A DNA stretch of 64,000 nucleotides from Cordilura impudica (GCA_963682025.1 OY821517.1:300642844-300706843); one strand, 5' to 3'. Shown: positions 1 to 11,224, counted from the stretch's first letter. The notes: a model not told the origin generated them from the sequence alone. Numbers and translations are program-made.

Positions 1-456
1 AATTTTTGATTCACAACATAATTTTTTGGATAAAATCGATTTCAACGACCCCGCAGTGACTTTTAAAAAATCAGAAAAAAATTCTCAAAAAATTGTTTGA
101 ACTGTAATAATTCATATTTCTCTTTCTGAGTTGGAAAAATAAATAAAAAAAATCATTTTTGGTGAAACTCCTTAATGTCAAAAATTAAATCAATTTTGTG
201 TTAGACATTTCTGAAAAATTAGGCACACGTTATTCAAATTCAGTAGTTACAACTGCAGTCAAAAAAAATAGCAACAGGATAAAAAAGTTCTTCGTTAGAT
301 ATTTCCAAACAGGTCAAACTGATTTCATTGAATACTTGTCATAAGATACTTAGATGACTATGGAACAATATTAAATAATAAACTGTTGATTTGGTTTTTA
401 TTATATTAGAAAATTGCAACTTTTTTAAAACAACTTAAAACACTCAGTCAGAAAAA
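1..456. other. AT-rich sequence without a gene
   Basis: I see no coding region or element end here. Positions 28-60 carry a GGGGTCGTTGAAATCGATTT-type motif (on the minus strand) that recurs at 35711-35747 and 36419-36456, so the left edge is probably an old dispersed repeat. Confidence 0.5.
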
Positions 457-833
457 TAGCAGATTCCAGCCCTCGAAATACGACTGCAAATTCGAGGAAA
501 TTTTATTTTTTCATTAAATACAGACCCTAAAGTTATGCTAATCAATTATAGCCAATTCACAAATCAACACAACAAAACAAACTCATTTTTATTACAAATA
601 CATTAACAAATTTAATAAACACACACATAGCATTGTATAATATTATGTATGTGTTAGTAGCAACTTTAAATGCAATTTGCTCAAAATAAAGGAAAAAATC
701 TAAAAATCTGTAAATCTGCAAAACGGCTAAAAAGAAATACCTTCCAAATAATATACGTCTGGTCAAAATCGGGATAAAACGGTAGAACAAAACATCGGTC
801 ACAAGAAATCGCCTAGCCTATTAATATTATAGA
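457..833 (-). mobile_element. Helitron-like non-autonomous element, copy A
   Basis: Read on the minus strand it starts with TC (832-833) and ends near the degenerate CTA at 457. It carries the shared core of the copies at 5657-6050, 10522-11117 and 44193-44570. The terminal hairpin is damaged here (CCTCGAAATACGACTG instead of the CTCGAAATTCGAG palindrome). No coding capacity is visible. Helitrons insert between A and T and need no target duplication; the T after 833 fits that. The assignment rests on the better preserved sister copies. Confidence 0.65.
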
Positions 834-859
834 TTACTTAAACTAAAAATATGTTAACG

Positions 860-1537
860 ATTTTGAATTCAGTATTTTTATGATATCTTCTCATATTGAA
901 ATTAGTATTTGGTTGCGTGCCCATTATTGGCAGATAACAACTGCCCAACCTTTTTGCATCGATTTCGCTAGATTGTGCCACCTCTCTTTCGATATTGAGT
1001 TCCAGATTTGCTGAACAGCCCTCCAAAAGGCTTCATTCTTTATATCTGTTTATAAATTCTCGAACGGATTTAGATCTGGGGACTGAGCTGGCCATTCGAT
1101 CACGTTTTTTCAAGTTTACTGGAAGATCCAAACCAGCGGCATTTCCTCAGAAACATAGGGTATCATTACTTCCTGGAGGATATTAATGTAAACTGATTGT
1201 TCCAATATATGTATGGGTCCTATTCCATAGTAGGAAAAGCACCCCCCTACCATAATGCTAGCACCATGTTTAATGGATTTTGTTTTGAATTCAGCGTTAG
1301 GGAGTCTTCTGACGTAAAAACGCGATCCTTTGCCTTCAACTTTGGATTCATCTGTACAAAAAACATTTCTCCACTTATCAGCTGGCTATTCCAAATGAAT
1401 TCTGGCAAACTCTTAACACTTTGCAACATGCTTACGTGAGAGCAGGGGCACTTTTCGGGGACTACAGGCGTTCAAGTTGTTGTCTCGCAATGTCCGACGA
1501 ATAGTTTAAACACTTGCGGACACTCTTAGCTCCATTT
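860..1537 (-). pseudogene. Tc1-like transposase remnant (left part of a split copy)
   Basis: The minus-strand translation gives a broken Tc1 transposase. A WPAQSPDLNPFENL motif (the conserved SPDLNP block before the last catalytic acidic residue) lies around 1065-1110, and an HTH-like TIRRTLRDNNLNA segment lies around 1465-1510. The order is therefore C-terminal part at low coordinates and N-terminal part at high coordinates. Stops and frameshifts are frequent, so it is dead. The copy is interrupted at about 1537 by a 3-kb insertion, and possible remaining sequence resumes near 4600. Tc1-like is clear from the motifs; the subfamily is not determined. Confidence 0.75.
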
Positions 1538-4500
1538 TTATACCCTCCACTCCAGTGTGCAGAGGGTATTTATAAGTTTGTCATTCCGTTTGTAATAATT
1601 AGAAAAAAATTTTGGACCCCATAAAATATATATATTTGTGATCCTTATAACAACCGGAGTTGATATAGCGATGTCCGTCTGTCCGTCTGTGGAAATCACG
1701 ATGACGGCATCAATCGGGCAGCTAGGGTGCTCTTTGACATACAAAATGATTCATTAACATCCTGAGAAGTTTGCTATTTAAAATCGTCCAAATCGGTCGA
1801 TTAGGGCCCCAGATTTAAATGAAGAACTAAAAAAAGTCTTGAAAAAATATAATTTTCTATGTTGTTCTTGTCACGATCACGCACTCAATATGATAGGTAA
1901 GGTGATCATTTTCAGTGAGAATGATTCACCAAATTCGTGGGAAGATTTCTGTTTCAAAAATCATTGAAATCGGTGGAACAGGTCCAGGGAAATCTCTGAA
2001 AAATTAAAAAAAAATTAAAAATATGATGTTTCTATATTGTTCTTGTTGTTATTCTAAATGTTGTATTGTGGTCATAGCTGGACTTGTTGTTTTGGTGTCA
2101 TTGTGGTAATAATATAATAAAAACTAACCCTTTGTACATTCTTTTTTTATCAACTCTGGTAGAAAAATTTAACAGTTTCCATTGTTTTGGTCACGAGCCT
2201 GCCTGCAAACTTTCAGATCGATTTTGTCACGGGAAAGGGGTTAAAATCGACCCAAAATTTTTTCGACAAACAGACACTACGAGTTAATATAAAGGGAGTA
2301 AAAATTCACCAGCATCTAAAGCAAATCATGCTAAAATACCTAGTTGTTAATAAAAAAAAAAACAATGTAAATTTAGCAAAAAAAAAAATTTATGTATTAA
2401 TTTATTTAAAGAGAAAAACTCAAAAATAACGTTTGATGTTGTATTTTTTGTGTGTAATATTTACATATACATACATACATACACATATTAAATAATACAA
2501 ATAATATACATATATTCTATATATGTATATCCATAATAACTGCATGTTAGAAATAAATCGGTATATTATTCTATTTACATAAATTTCTGCAATATTTTGT
2601 TGTGGGGAAAATACATTTCTTTTGCATTAGCAGAGTATCACTTCATTTTGCTCAGCGTGACTATGCCACAGTAGATGGCGCCACAATTTTAGTTCTAATT
2701 AGCTTTGCAATACATAGTTATTTCTATTTTAACATGAATGTCAATATTTTCAAATAGATATCATACAGCACAATGTTAAGAGTATACACGGACTGGTCTT
2801 TTATTTCATACGTTTTTTCATTATTCTTTTACAAATATGAACATAAGTTTGGCATATTAACTTTTTGTTGTCTTTACAAAATAGCGTTACCTAGTTATCA
2901 ATGAGTTTTTTGCTTTCAAAAAAGTTCTACATAGTTATATAGAATTATTATTCTGCTTTACCTACAAAATATCTGATTGCGATTACATCTAATTTTTAAA
3001 AATTGTTTATAATTACTAAAGCATTATTATTCACATAAATACAAAATTGCACTTTTTAAATTTTCCATTCAAATTTTAGAAAATATCAATTCTAAAAAAA
3101 CTGGAATTAAAATTTCCAATTATAAATTAGAAAATATTAACTGAATTTCAGAAAATCATATCAAAACGTCGGAAATAATAATTTTAAATTTAGGAGACAT
3201 CAATTGCATCTTTAATATATAAATTTTATTCGTTAAACACAAATTGAAATTCAAAAAAAAAAAAAAAAACACCAAATATGTTTACATTTAAAAAATGTTT
3301 ACATTTAAAAGAAATATTGACATTCAGGAGAAATTAATAGCTTTTCAGTACCGCGATTCAGTAACTTCTTTTAACGATAGTCGAATCGTTAAAAAAAAGA
3401 AAATAGCAAAATTATCAGTAAAATTTTTAAACGATATTCGCTATTGTTAAAGTCAGCTGTTGTTGTTATCTAAACGACAACCATTTTTGTGTTGTTTATT
3501 CAATCGATAAAAACTTAAATTCATTATTTCATTTTCAAATAAATAAACAGAAATATTAGTAAAAAAAAATAGAGATATTAAACATAAACATTTAATCATC
3601 CTGTCAAACACGAAGCAATTTGTTTTTTCTATTCTTCCTTGTGTTTTTCGCTTATTTTGACAGAGATGCCACTCGTTTACAATTTAAATAAATAGAAAAA
3701 TAGATTTGTCGACTGTCGTTAAGATGTATTTACTTAGTGAATCACTTAATCCTTAGTGCAAACAACAATAGCTGTCTATATATTTTGCGATTGTCGGATC
3801 GTTGAAAGTTACAGAATCGAACTACAGAAAACATTGATTTAAATTCAGTGAATTTTAGAAAACCTCAAATGATATTTAAGAATTGAGAACACAAAAATTG
3901 TTACATAAATAAACGCAATTTGATGATAATGTTATTTATTATTATTTTTCACAATTTTTTTGGATGAAAATTTGAAGTTTTTCAGAAAATAAAGATAACA
4001 AATTATTTTATTTAAAATGTTTGGGACATTTGGTTTTTTGCGTTTGGCATCCCTAATTTGATTATTTATTATTATAAATTTATTCTCTATGTTTTCCAAA
4101 TATGGCAATATTTTAATAAAAAAGTTGAGAGAGCTTTTTTTTTGGTTATTATTTTGTTACTCCATCCGACCTACATGACCGCAATGAAAAAATATTTCGC
4201 CAGTTAAAAGAAACTATACAGCCATCTCCAATTAGCAAGATTTAATGCATATAGCCACTCTACACAACCATTTCCTTTGCAATGGAGGGTAGGGCGAGCT
4301 ATTTAATTAGCAAAAACTAAATTAACGAGAAGTTATGTCATATAACCGGAAACGCAAAATATAGGTATATAACCTAAATGCATGCCGATCAGCAACCACA
4401 ATGACCAAAAAGCAAACACCGAAATAAATCCGAAATAATAGAAAAAACGAAAACCAACCCAAAGAATTTCCTGAAATAATTTGGTATTAAGTTTAACTAA

Positions 4501-4600
4501 TTGTTTACTTTTTCCAATATTTATTATCATTTATTATCATTACTCAAACCGAGGTGGAGGGTATCAAAGATTCGGCACAGCCGAATTTAACACTCTTACT
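1538..4600. mobile_element. 3-kb insertion with fly-type TATACCCTC / GTCCGTC repeat ends
   Basis: The left end reads TATACCCTCCACTCCAG and contains GTCCGTCTGTCCGTCTG at about 1674-1690. The right end (about 4550-4600) reads GGTGGAGGGTATC, then the self-complementary GATTCGGCACAGCCGAATTT, then CACTCTTACTTTTT. Read inward from both sides this matches the architecture of the repeats at 36725-38422 and 56556-58538: an outer palindrome, a TATACCC box and a GTCC minisatellite. TTTTTA occurs on both flanks and may be the target duplication. The interior has no credible ORF. It carries a nested TIR element at 3346-3827 and long unassigned AT-rich stretches (2050-3345, 3828-4550). Confidence 0.5.
3346..3827. 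mobile_element. TIR element (MITE), about 480 bp
   Basis: The left end CAGTACCGCGATTCAGTAAC and the reverse complement of the right end CTGTAGTTCGATTCTGTAAC are imperfect inverted repeats about 45 bp long. Both contain ATCGTT-type blocks. A related, right-truncated copy starts at 16501. No ORF is seen. The superfamily is not determined because no clear target duplication remains. Confidence 0.6.
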
Positions 4601-5110
4601 TTTTATCTCTATAGCTGGCATAAATGGGCCTTATTGCATTGTCTGACCAAACGCTTAACCATTAATAGTGACAAAACTCGCTTGCGACACGGGTTTCAGA
4701 TTTTTGAGTAAATTTTATTGCATTTACATTCATTTTATTAGAGCACCCAACCAATCAGAATATGATTTAGAGGTTTACAATGCTTTCCACGTCTCACTTC
4801 TATGGAAATAAATAATAAAATATGTGATAAATTAGTTTATTTTTAGTAAAAAAACATCTTGCTTTCAGTTTTTGATACTTTTATTTCAACTATTAAATCA
4901 CTATTCATTTTTGTTACTGGGTGCTATTTTAATGGCTGCACTGATGCATAGTTTTTTTTTATAATTTCACTTATTGGAAAAGAATCGTTAACTTTTTTTT
5001 GGAAAAAGTAAGTATTTAGAGTGAGTATATACAGTATAACAGTATTGTATACTTACTTTTAAAAAATACGCACTAGGTGCTATTTTTTGACCGTACCGAT
5101 AAAAGTTGAC
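4601..5110 (-). other. Probable right part of the split Tc1-like copy
   Basis: Sequence resumes after the 3-kb insertion. Around 4740 and 4917 it contains AGCACCCAACCA and TGGGTGCTATTTTAATGG, and at 5070 AGGTGCTATTTTTTGACC, which look like the ends or subterminal repeats of a transposon. I cannot read a convincing transposase here. Linking this segment to the 860-1537 remnant is an inference from order and flanks. Confidence 0.35.
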
Positions 5111-5656
5111 AACGCCAATTTTGTCAAAATGTACTCAATCCATAGATTTTGAATATCGATGATATTCACAATTGCTATATTTTTGGTCGGTAGTTCGATT
5201 ACACAAGCGGGTAGTGCTAATATGGGTTAGGTCAGGTTTTTTTTGGTAGTTGCAACAACAACATCATATACCTTAACCCAGCGGTTTCCAAACTGTGGGT
5301 CGCGACCTACATGGGAGTCGCGTAATAACCTTAAGGGGGTCGTAAAGTTTTTAATTGCTGTTTTACATATTTAAAAAAAAACTTTCAAAAATCTATTTAA
5401 TGCAAATTTTTTGTTGCGATATTACTTTATGAAGAATCATTGTAAATGCCGATAACATCGACTTTTTTCTCCATTTTGCCAAACCGTGTGCTTTATTTTG
5501 ACAACTAAATACAAAAAAAAAAAACGAAAAACAAAAACAAACGAAAAACTATTTGTGTGTCGTTTTCTTTTCGTTTAAAGAATTTATATTTATCCCTATC
5601 AAAGGAATGGATTAGTTTTTAATAGGTTATAAAAGAAAAATAAGTAATAATCAAAA

Positions 5657-6050
5657 CTAGCAGATTCCAGCCCTCGAAATTCGAGTGCAAATTCTATGAA
5701 ATTTTATTTTTTCACTTAATAAGTTATTGACCCTGAAGGTATGCTATGTTCAAAATAATTTTTCAATTCAACACAATTATTATTGTGAATGAAGAAAACA
5801 AGCTAATTTTTTTTTGCAAACATTAACAAATTTAATAAACACACACATAGCATTGTAAATATAATATTATGGATGTGTTAGTTGCAACTTTAAATGCATT
5901 TTACTCCAAAAAAAATGTAAAAATCTGTAAATATGGTGGACAGCTAAAAAGAAATTCCTTTAAAATGAAATACGTTTGGTCAAAATCGGGAGAAAACTGT
6001 TGAACAAATCATCGGTCACAAGAAATCGTCTTACGTATTAATATAATAGA
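5657..6050 (-). mobile_element. Helitron-like non-autonomous element, copy B (nested in hAT)
   Basis: On the minus strand it starts TC (6049-6050), ends CTAG (5657-5660), and has the perfect palindrome CTCGAAATTCGAG 12 nt before that end. It is flanked by A on the 5' side and T on the 3' side, which is the Helitron AT target. It has no ORF. Its position within the hAT interior shows it inserted after the hAT element. Confidence 0.75.
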
Positions 6051-6089
6051 TACCGATGCTAGTACCAGTAAGGATATTGGGAATAAAAA

Positions 6090-7979
6090 ATACACAAGTG
6101 AACAAGAAAGTAACACCCCCCAAGTCGAGAAAATACGATTCATCATATTTATAATTAGGATTCATGAGTGTTCTGGTAAACGAAAGTTTTGTCTGTTAAG
6201 AGTATGAAACCAAGTAAATTAAGGCGCCATCTTGAAACTATGCATTTTGAATACTTTGACAAGTCCATAGATTTATTTCAAAGAAGACTAGAAGAGATTA
6301 ATAGAAAGGAAACAAACATTTAAAAAACAGTTTCTGTTCCATCAAAAACACTGGGGTCGAATCGTCGCATTCGTTAACGAAATTTTTGGATCGAAATTAT
6401 TTTTTGATTTTCCAAAATATACTACTAAGAGTAATTTTACTCTGTCATAGCTAACGAGTGATGGTCCATAGTTAATAGTAGAAGTGAAACTAGGTCTGAC
6501 GATTGTCCACCTTCTTTAAATAATAAACCAAAATATGGATTTTCGATTGATTTTACTCGATATCGAATGCGACGATTTGCCCCCTGTTTGCATCATACCA
6601 AGTTTCCTATAGAATTGCAAAATGTAAAAAACCCCATTCAATATGTGAAACGCTAGAACTACCAGCAGCTATTGATATGGTTAAAACAATGTTTGGAGAA
6701 TCATATACACAGCAGTTGAGAAATATACCGCTCGCTGATAATACAGTTGGCAAAAGAATCTCTGATATATCTGAAGATCTTTGCGATCAGCTAGTTTATC
6801 AACTGCATATTTAAAAATTCACTATACAAGCAGATGAGGCTACAGCTGTAGATAAAGATGCTCATTTAATTGTATATGTCCGATATCTTACAGAAAATAA
6901 TGTAAAAGAAGATACATTATTTTGCAAACCTATGAAAACTATTTAAAATGCGATATTTGCATTGGACTCTGTACTGATGGTGCACAAGCAATGTCGAAAC
7001 ACAAAGCAGGTCTTCAAGCTTTAGTTAAAAATAAATCACCTAAACTTATATGAACGCGCAGCATGCTTCATAGAGCAACTCTTGTATCAAAAAATATGAG
7101 TGAGAAATCTAATAACAATTTTCATATCGTTACAAAAGTTGTAAACTATATCAAAAACAGTCCTTTGAAAGCGAGATTATTTGGAAATTTGTGTGAAGAT
7201 ATGGGAGCTGAATATACATCACTCTTGTACTAATATGAAGAACGTTGTATATTTCGTTCAAAATTTATTCAAAGATTGTTCGAACTTAAAGACTAAATTG
7301 CGATCTTTCTTACTGATGAGGCATCTTCCTTTCGCAACGATAACTTTATTCTTAAACTAGCTCATTTAGTTGAAATTTAAAAAATAAGCGATTTAAATAA
7401 ATCAATGCAAGGTCCACAAATGCATGTTCTAATTAAAAATACAAAGTCACGGCATTCATTAACAAATTGGTGCTATGGATATCCAATTTAGAAAAGGATA
7501 TATATGACATGTTTCCAATTTTAAATGACGCCGGTACCAGAAACAATATTAAGGCATACAAAAATCTTTTTATAGAACATTTGCAAAGCTTATTAAAACA
7601 TTTTTCACATTATTTCAACGATATTGATTTTACAAAGTTTGCATGGATCCAGAATCCATTTTTGAACAACCAACTTGATGCATTTGAATTGACAATTTTC
7701 GAAACAGAACAACTGATTGAAATATCGTGCGATACTTTATTGAAACAGGAATTTAATAGTATAACTTTAATTCAGTTTTGGGTGGAACGAAAAAAAGATT
7801 ATACTACTTTGTCGAACAGAGCTATAATAGTGCTGTTACCATTCGTAACATCATATTTATGCGAAACCGGATTTTCTGCTTTAGCAGCCATGAAATCGAA
7901 ATATCAAAATCGTTTAGTAGTGGAAAAAGAACTTCGGGTGCTTATTTCAACAATATCACCACGATTTGAGAAACTTTGA
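6090..7979 (+). pseudogene. hAT transposase, ZBED5/FAM200-like, broken
   Basis: The frames together cover a hAT transposase. A BED-finger end SKLRRHLETMHFEYFD lies near 6210-6260. An RNase-H-like start QADEATAVDKDAHLIVY lies near 6826-6870, with an acidic residue in the expected place. CIGLCTDGAQAMSKHKAGL lies near 6957-7015. The C-terminal dimerisation region lies in the open frame 7467-7979, ending LPFVTSYLCETGFSALAAMK and SKYQNRL. Several stops (for example after QLHI near 6812) and a MITE at 6353-6584 disable it. The 170-codon 3' part is the longest open piece. The family assignment is secure from the order of motifs; activity is not expected. Confidence 0.82.
6353..6584. mobile_element. 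Small TIR element (MITE) inside the hAT transposase
   Basis: The left end GGGGTCGAATCGTCGCATTC and the reverse complement of the right end GGGGCAAATCGTCGCATTCG are near-identical. The interior is AT-rich and non-coding. It separates the BED-finger part of the hAT transposase from the next readable block, so it is a later insertion. No clear target duplication is seen. Confidence 0.65.
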
Positions 7980-8172
7980 GCTAACAAACAAGCTCATCCA
8001 TCAAATTAATTTTTTTTTATAAATATACATACTAAATTTTTATTAATTTTTGTTTAGTTTTACAACTTGAAAATGTGCTCATATTATTTTATTGTTTTAT
8101 TTAATATGGGGCCGCCAATTTTTTATTTATTTCTTATGTGGATCGCAGTATCAGAAAGTTTGGAAAACGCAG

Positions 8173-8465
8173 CCTTAATCTAAATGTAAGACTTTGTATA
8201 AAATAAACTTAATTAATTTTTAAAGCTAAAATACCTTAAAAATCTTAAGAATTTGTATTTCTCATTTTCTCTTTTGTTCATCTCTTGTAGCATAAATCAT
8301 TTTTGTGAAACTGCCTCTATTATTCGAAATATGCCCAAAAAAACTAATTTATTTAGAGAATTTATTACAAATTTTACATTATAGGGTTAAAGAAATTCGA
8401 CTGTGATAATAATTATTATGCTACTCATATGTGATACAACAACAGCATCAAATAATTTTGAGAAT
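8173..8465. other. Unassigned AT-rich spacer
   Basis: It begins with the hAT target duplication CCTTAATC. I see nothing else that can be named. Confidence 0.5.
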
Positions 8466-9044
8466 TATGCATGAAACACATAGACAACTGCGGCTACACG
8501 AACACACGACTACAAATGATGCTGGCTGCAATTGTAGTCGTGTAGTCAGCTACTTATTTTACAACAACAATATAAACAGCTGTTTTTATACAAATGCATT
8601 TTTATTTCAGTAGTGCCAATTTTATTTTTTTACTTTATTAAAATAGAAAAACATGCATGATTGTATATAAACTTGACTTAAATATACAATTACTAATTTA
8701 TAATGTGTTATTATAATGAAAAAATAAATTAATAAATTTATTTAACCCCTTTTGATTATTAATCGAATTACAGCATTTCATTATGCGATGTTTTTTTTTT
8801 TAAACAAAATAAAATATTTAATAGCACTAATTTCTGTTACATATTTTGTTATATTGCCAACACTATTTTGGTTTTGTAGCCAACAAAAATAGAAATTATC
8901 CTAACTTGACTACGGCGACAAAAGTAGTCGTGTAGCCGTGCAGCTGTGTTGGTGTTAAAATAATCGTTTTTATATGAACGTGTATATTTCATTTTTGTCA
9001 GGCTGTAGTCGTGTAGCCGCTGTCGTGTATGTGTTTCATGTATT
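8466..9044. mobile_element. Inverted-repeat element, about 580 bp
   Basis: CATGAAACACATAGACAAC (8470) on the left is matched on the right by the reverse complement CATGAAACACATACACGAC (ending 9040). The similarity runs on as GCGGCTACACGA with TAGTCGTGTAG blocks repeated inside both arms. It has no coding capacity. It looks like a foldback-type MITE of unknown superfamily. Confidence 0.65.
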
Positions 9045-9269
9045 AAAGTTTTAAGATACTCATGATCAAATCGATACATTTTTCATGCTCTCTTACTTTT
9101 GGTTGCTGTGGTGCATGTTTAGTTTCGTTTGCTCTGTGTTCTGTAGCGCTATCGTAATTAGAGTTACCATATACTAACTCAACTGTATTACTTCGCTTTC
9201 AATGGTGCGTGGTGGAGCAGAAGAAAGCATATATGTATTTCTAAAAATTCATAACTACACTGTATTCTT
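9045..9269. other. Unassigned sequence beside a ribozyme-like motif
   Basis: No gene is seen. In minus-strand terms it is the segment downstream of the predicted hammerhead cleavage site, so it may belong to the same small retroelement. Confidence 0.4.
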
Positions 9270-9310
9270 AATCGGACTGGTTTCGGGCATTTGAGCCTTC
9301 ATCAGCGATT
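9270..9310 (-). ncRNA. Hammerhead ribozyme motif, minimal type I
   Basis: On the minus strand the core CTGATGA (9299-9305), a GGC/GCC stem II with loop TCAAAT, and GAAA (9281-9284) occur in canonical order. A two-pair helix III follows (A-U and C-G around a CA loop) and leads to GTC, the predicted cleavage site between 9275 and 9274. Helix I is the perfect 5-bp pairing of AATCG (9306-9310) with CGATT (9270-9274). All invariant core residues are present; the only flaw is an A-C mismatch at the base of stem II. Minimal type-I hammerheads with a tiny helix III are known from Penelope-like and other small retroelements. No Penelope RT was recognised nearby. Confidence 0.72.
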
Positions 9311-10521
9311 TATTGAACATTGTGATAATTGTTGTTATAATTAATAGATTGTTTCTATATGAGGTTTGAATCTGCGTCTATCTCACATAGACTCGTACTT
9401 GCACTTTTTGGTCATTCGCTTTAAAACACTCACCTCTGACCAGGGTGGTTAAGAATCAGTTTTCATACCGTACAGCTTTTACTTCGTATTAATCGCAGAA
9501 GATACAACTCTGTTCAAACAAACAATCGTTATTTTTGAATTTTTTGAATCTTATATATTAATCTTATATATTAAAAGTATTTATCTTATATATTAAAAGA
9601 ATTTATAAATAAACTTTGCATTCAAGATTTTTTCAATATTTTTCTTCTCTCAAACCTCTATAACTAGAGTTCTAATAAACTTAGGCTGTTGACATAGGTC
9701 TAAGAACACTCAGTGGATCAAGCTCCTTCTTTTGAGCTATTAACTGGGTTTGAGGAAAGTTATGCGTGGAGAATCAACTTTACTTTTACTGTACGTTAAC
9801 TTCTCTTGGCATATTTTGGCATTACTGTACGTTAACTTCTCTTGGCAAATTAAGGTATTATATTATAAAAATTAATATAATATAATATAATGCTGCAGAG
9901 CAGCTGGGGTCCTCTAGTATATATGAAAAAAAAATTTGATAGAGACTAAATTATTTCTGTAGCAAATTTTGTTTCGATTTAATTCTTTTTGGATTTATTT
10001 CATTTTTCGTAATAAAATTAAAAAACAAAAAATTTATCCTCATAATATATTTTAAAATCACCTTAATATTGTTTTTTTTTTTTACCATTTTTTGACCTAA
10101 AACTCTTTTTTTTATCTCATATAAGGGTTTAAGCAATAAAAATAAAAATAAATATTTAGTCTGAGATATTTTGTGTTTTTTTTATTGAATACAAAATCTA
10201 TAATTCCTCAATATTTAGTTTTAAGCTAACTGCATCTTAAGCATAACTAAGTTAAATTTGGCTAAAAGCTTAATCTAAATGCAACATTCGGTTTGGGTAT
10301 TTTCCTTCCCAAAATATGAACAAAAGCTTTCGACTATCTGGCAATACTGATCAAGATGGTATGGAGCAGTACAAGTGATGCCAACACTTGGTGAAGATAA
10401 ATTGTAAAATTGTTGAAGAAAGAAAATTTGAATTGCTAAGTATTTCCAAAAGCAAACGTTTTAAAATATTAAAAAAAAATATTATACGTACACATATAGG
10501 TATTATTAACTATAATAATAA
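9311..10521. other. Unassigned AT-rich region with local duplications
   Basis: ACTGTACGTTAACTTCTCTT occurs twice (about 9788 and 9825). A TATATTAATCTTATATATTA repeat lies at 9550-9600, and TA palindromes lie near 9858-9890. No gene is readable. The first few hundred bases could be upstream sequence of the ribozyme-bearing element. Confidence 0.45.
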
Positions 10522-11117
10522 CTAGCATAACCCAGCACTCGAAATTCGAGTGCAAATTGTAGGAAATTTTATTTTTTCTTTAAATTTTTTCTATCAATGT
10601 TTTCATTTTTGTGAAATCTATATATCTGTGGTCACAAGCATTAATCGCCTAAGTCGAAAATCATGCTTTCGAGAAAAATAACTGTTTATTTAAATGTAAT
10701 GGGGCTTCATTACGAGTTAGGTCAGTATGGTTTCATTAATAACTTCTTAAAAAACAGTGTTAGAGAATTGGGGATTTTACGTAAATATAAAGCGTTGTTA
10801 GTAAAATAATCGGTTATCGCTTATGACTTAATCGGTTATCGCTTGTGACCACAGTTATATATAAAATTTATGATAATAATTTTATAATAATTATAATGAA
10901 ATTCGATGTACTGTGAATTGGCTAAAATTGATTAGCATACCATTAGGCTCTTATAATTAATATTGTATTATTAATATTTTATTTTATTTAATTTAATACA
11001 CTTTTAACACACTTTCCTCCATATGAACTACAGCTATGCCAATTTTCACACTCATCCGTACGCGCAATATACTTAAAAAGGGATGAAAAAATTTTACTTC
11101 ACGTATTAATATATAGA
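10522..11117 (-). mobile_element. Helitron-like element, copy C, with nested MITE
   Basis: On the minus strand it starts TC (11116-11117) and ends CTAG (10522-10525) with the CTCGAAATTCGAG palindrome close to the end, flanked by A and T. Without the MITE at 10626-10854 its length is about 367 bp, matching the other copies (377-394 bp). That confirms both the family and the nested insertion. Confidence 0.72.
10626..10854. mobile_element. MITE with CTGTGGTCACAAGC ends
   Basis: CTGTGGTCACAAGCATTAAT on the left is mirrored by GATAACCGATT... and CGCTTGTGACCACAG on the right. The flanks are TATAT-rich, so the target duplication could be TA or longer. A longer member of the same family lies at 58028-58457. 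Confidence 0.68.
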
Positions 11118-11224
11118 TTGCAGAAAAAAAGCTTTTTCGGCTGTAGCGTCTTTTAATTTGATAAAATTTGACTGGAATGTTCTACCTTACTAAAATAAGA
11201 AATCTATTAAAACCATTAAAATAT

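Larger units (their letters stand above)
5279..8172 (+). mobile_element. hAT transposon with TIRs and 8-bp target duplication
   Basis: The left TIR is CAGCGGTTTCCAAACTGTGG (5279). The reverse complement of the right end (8172) begins CTGCGTTTTCCAAACTTTCT. The flanks are CCTTAACC (5271-5278) and CCTTAATC (8173-8180), an 8-bp duplication with one mismatch, as expected for hAT elements. The TIR with GGGTCGCGACC just inside is typical of hAT elements related to vertebrate ZBED5/FAM200. The transposase reads on the plus strand and is broken. Two smaller elements sit inside, at 5657-6050 and 6353-6584. Confidence 0.85.

Noticed and set aside
9270..9310. Penelope-like element coding region near the ribozyme motif
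   Set aside because: Neither a GIY-YIG endonuclease nor a Penelope RT could be read within several hundred bases on the minus strand.
9895..9930. Another Helitron 3' end at CTCTAG
   Set aside because: No convincing hairpin at the right spacing and no matching TC start.
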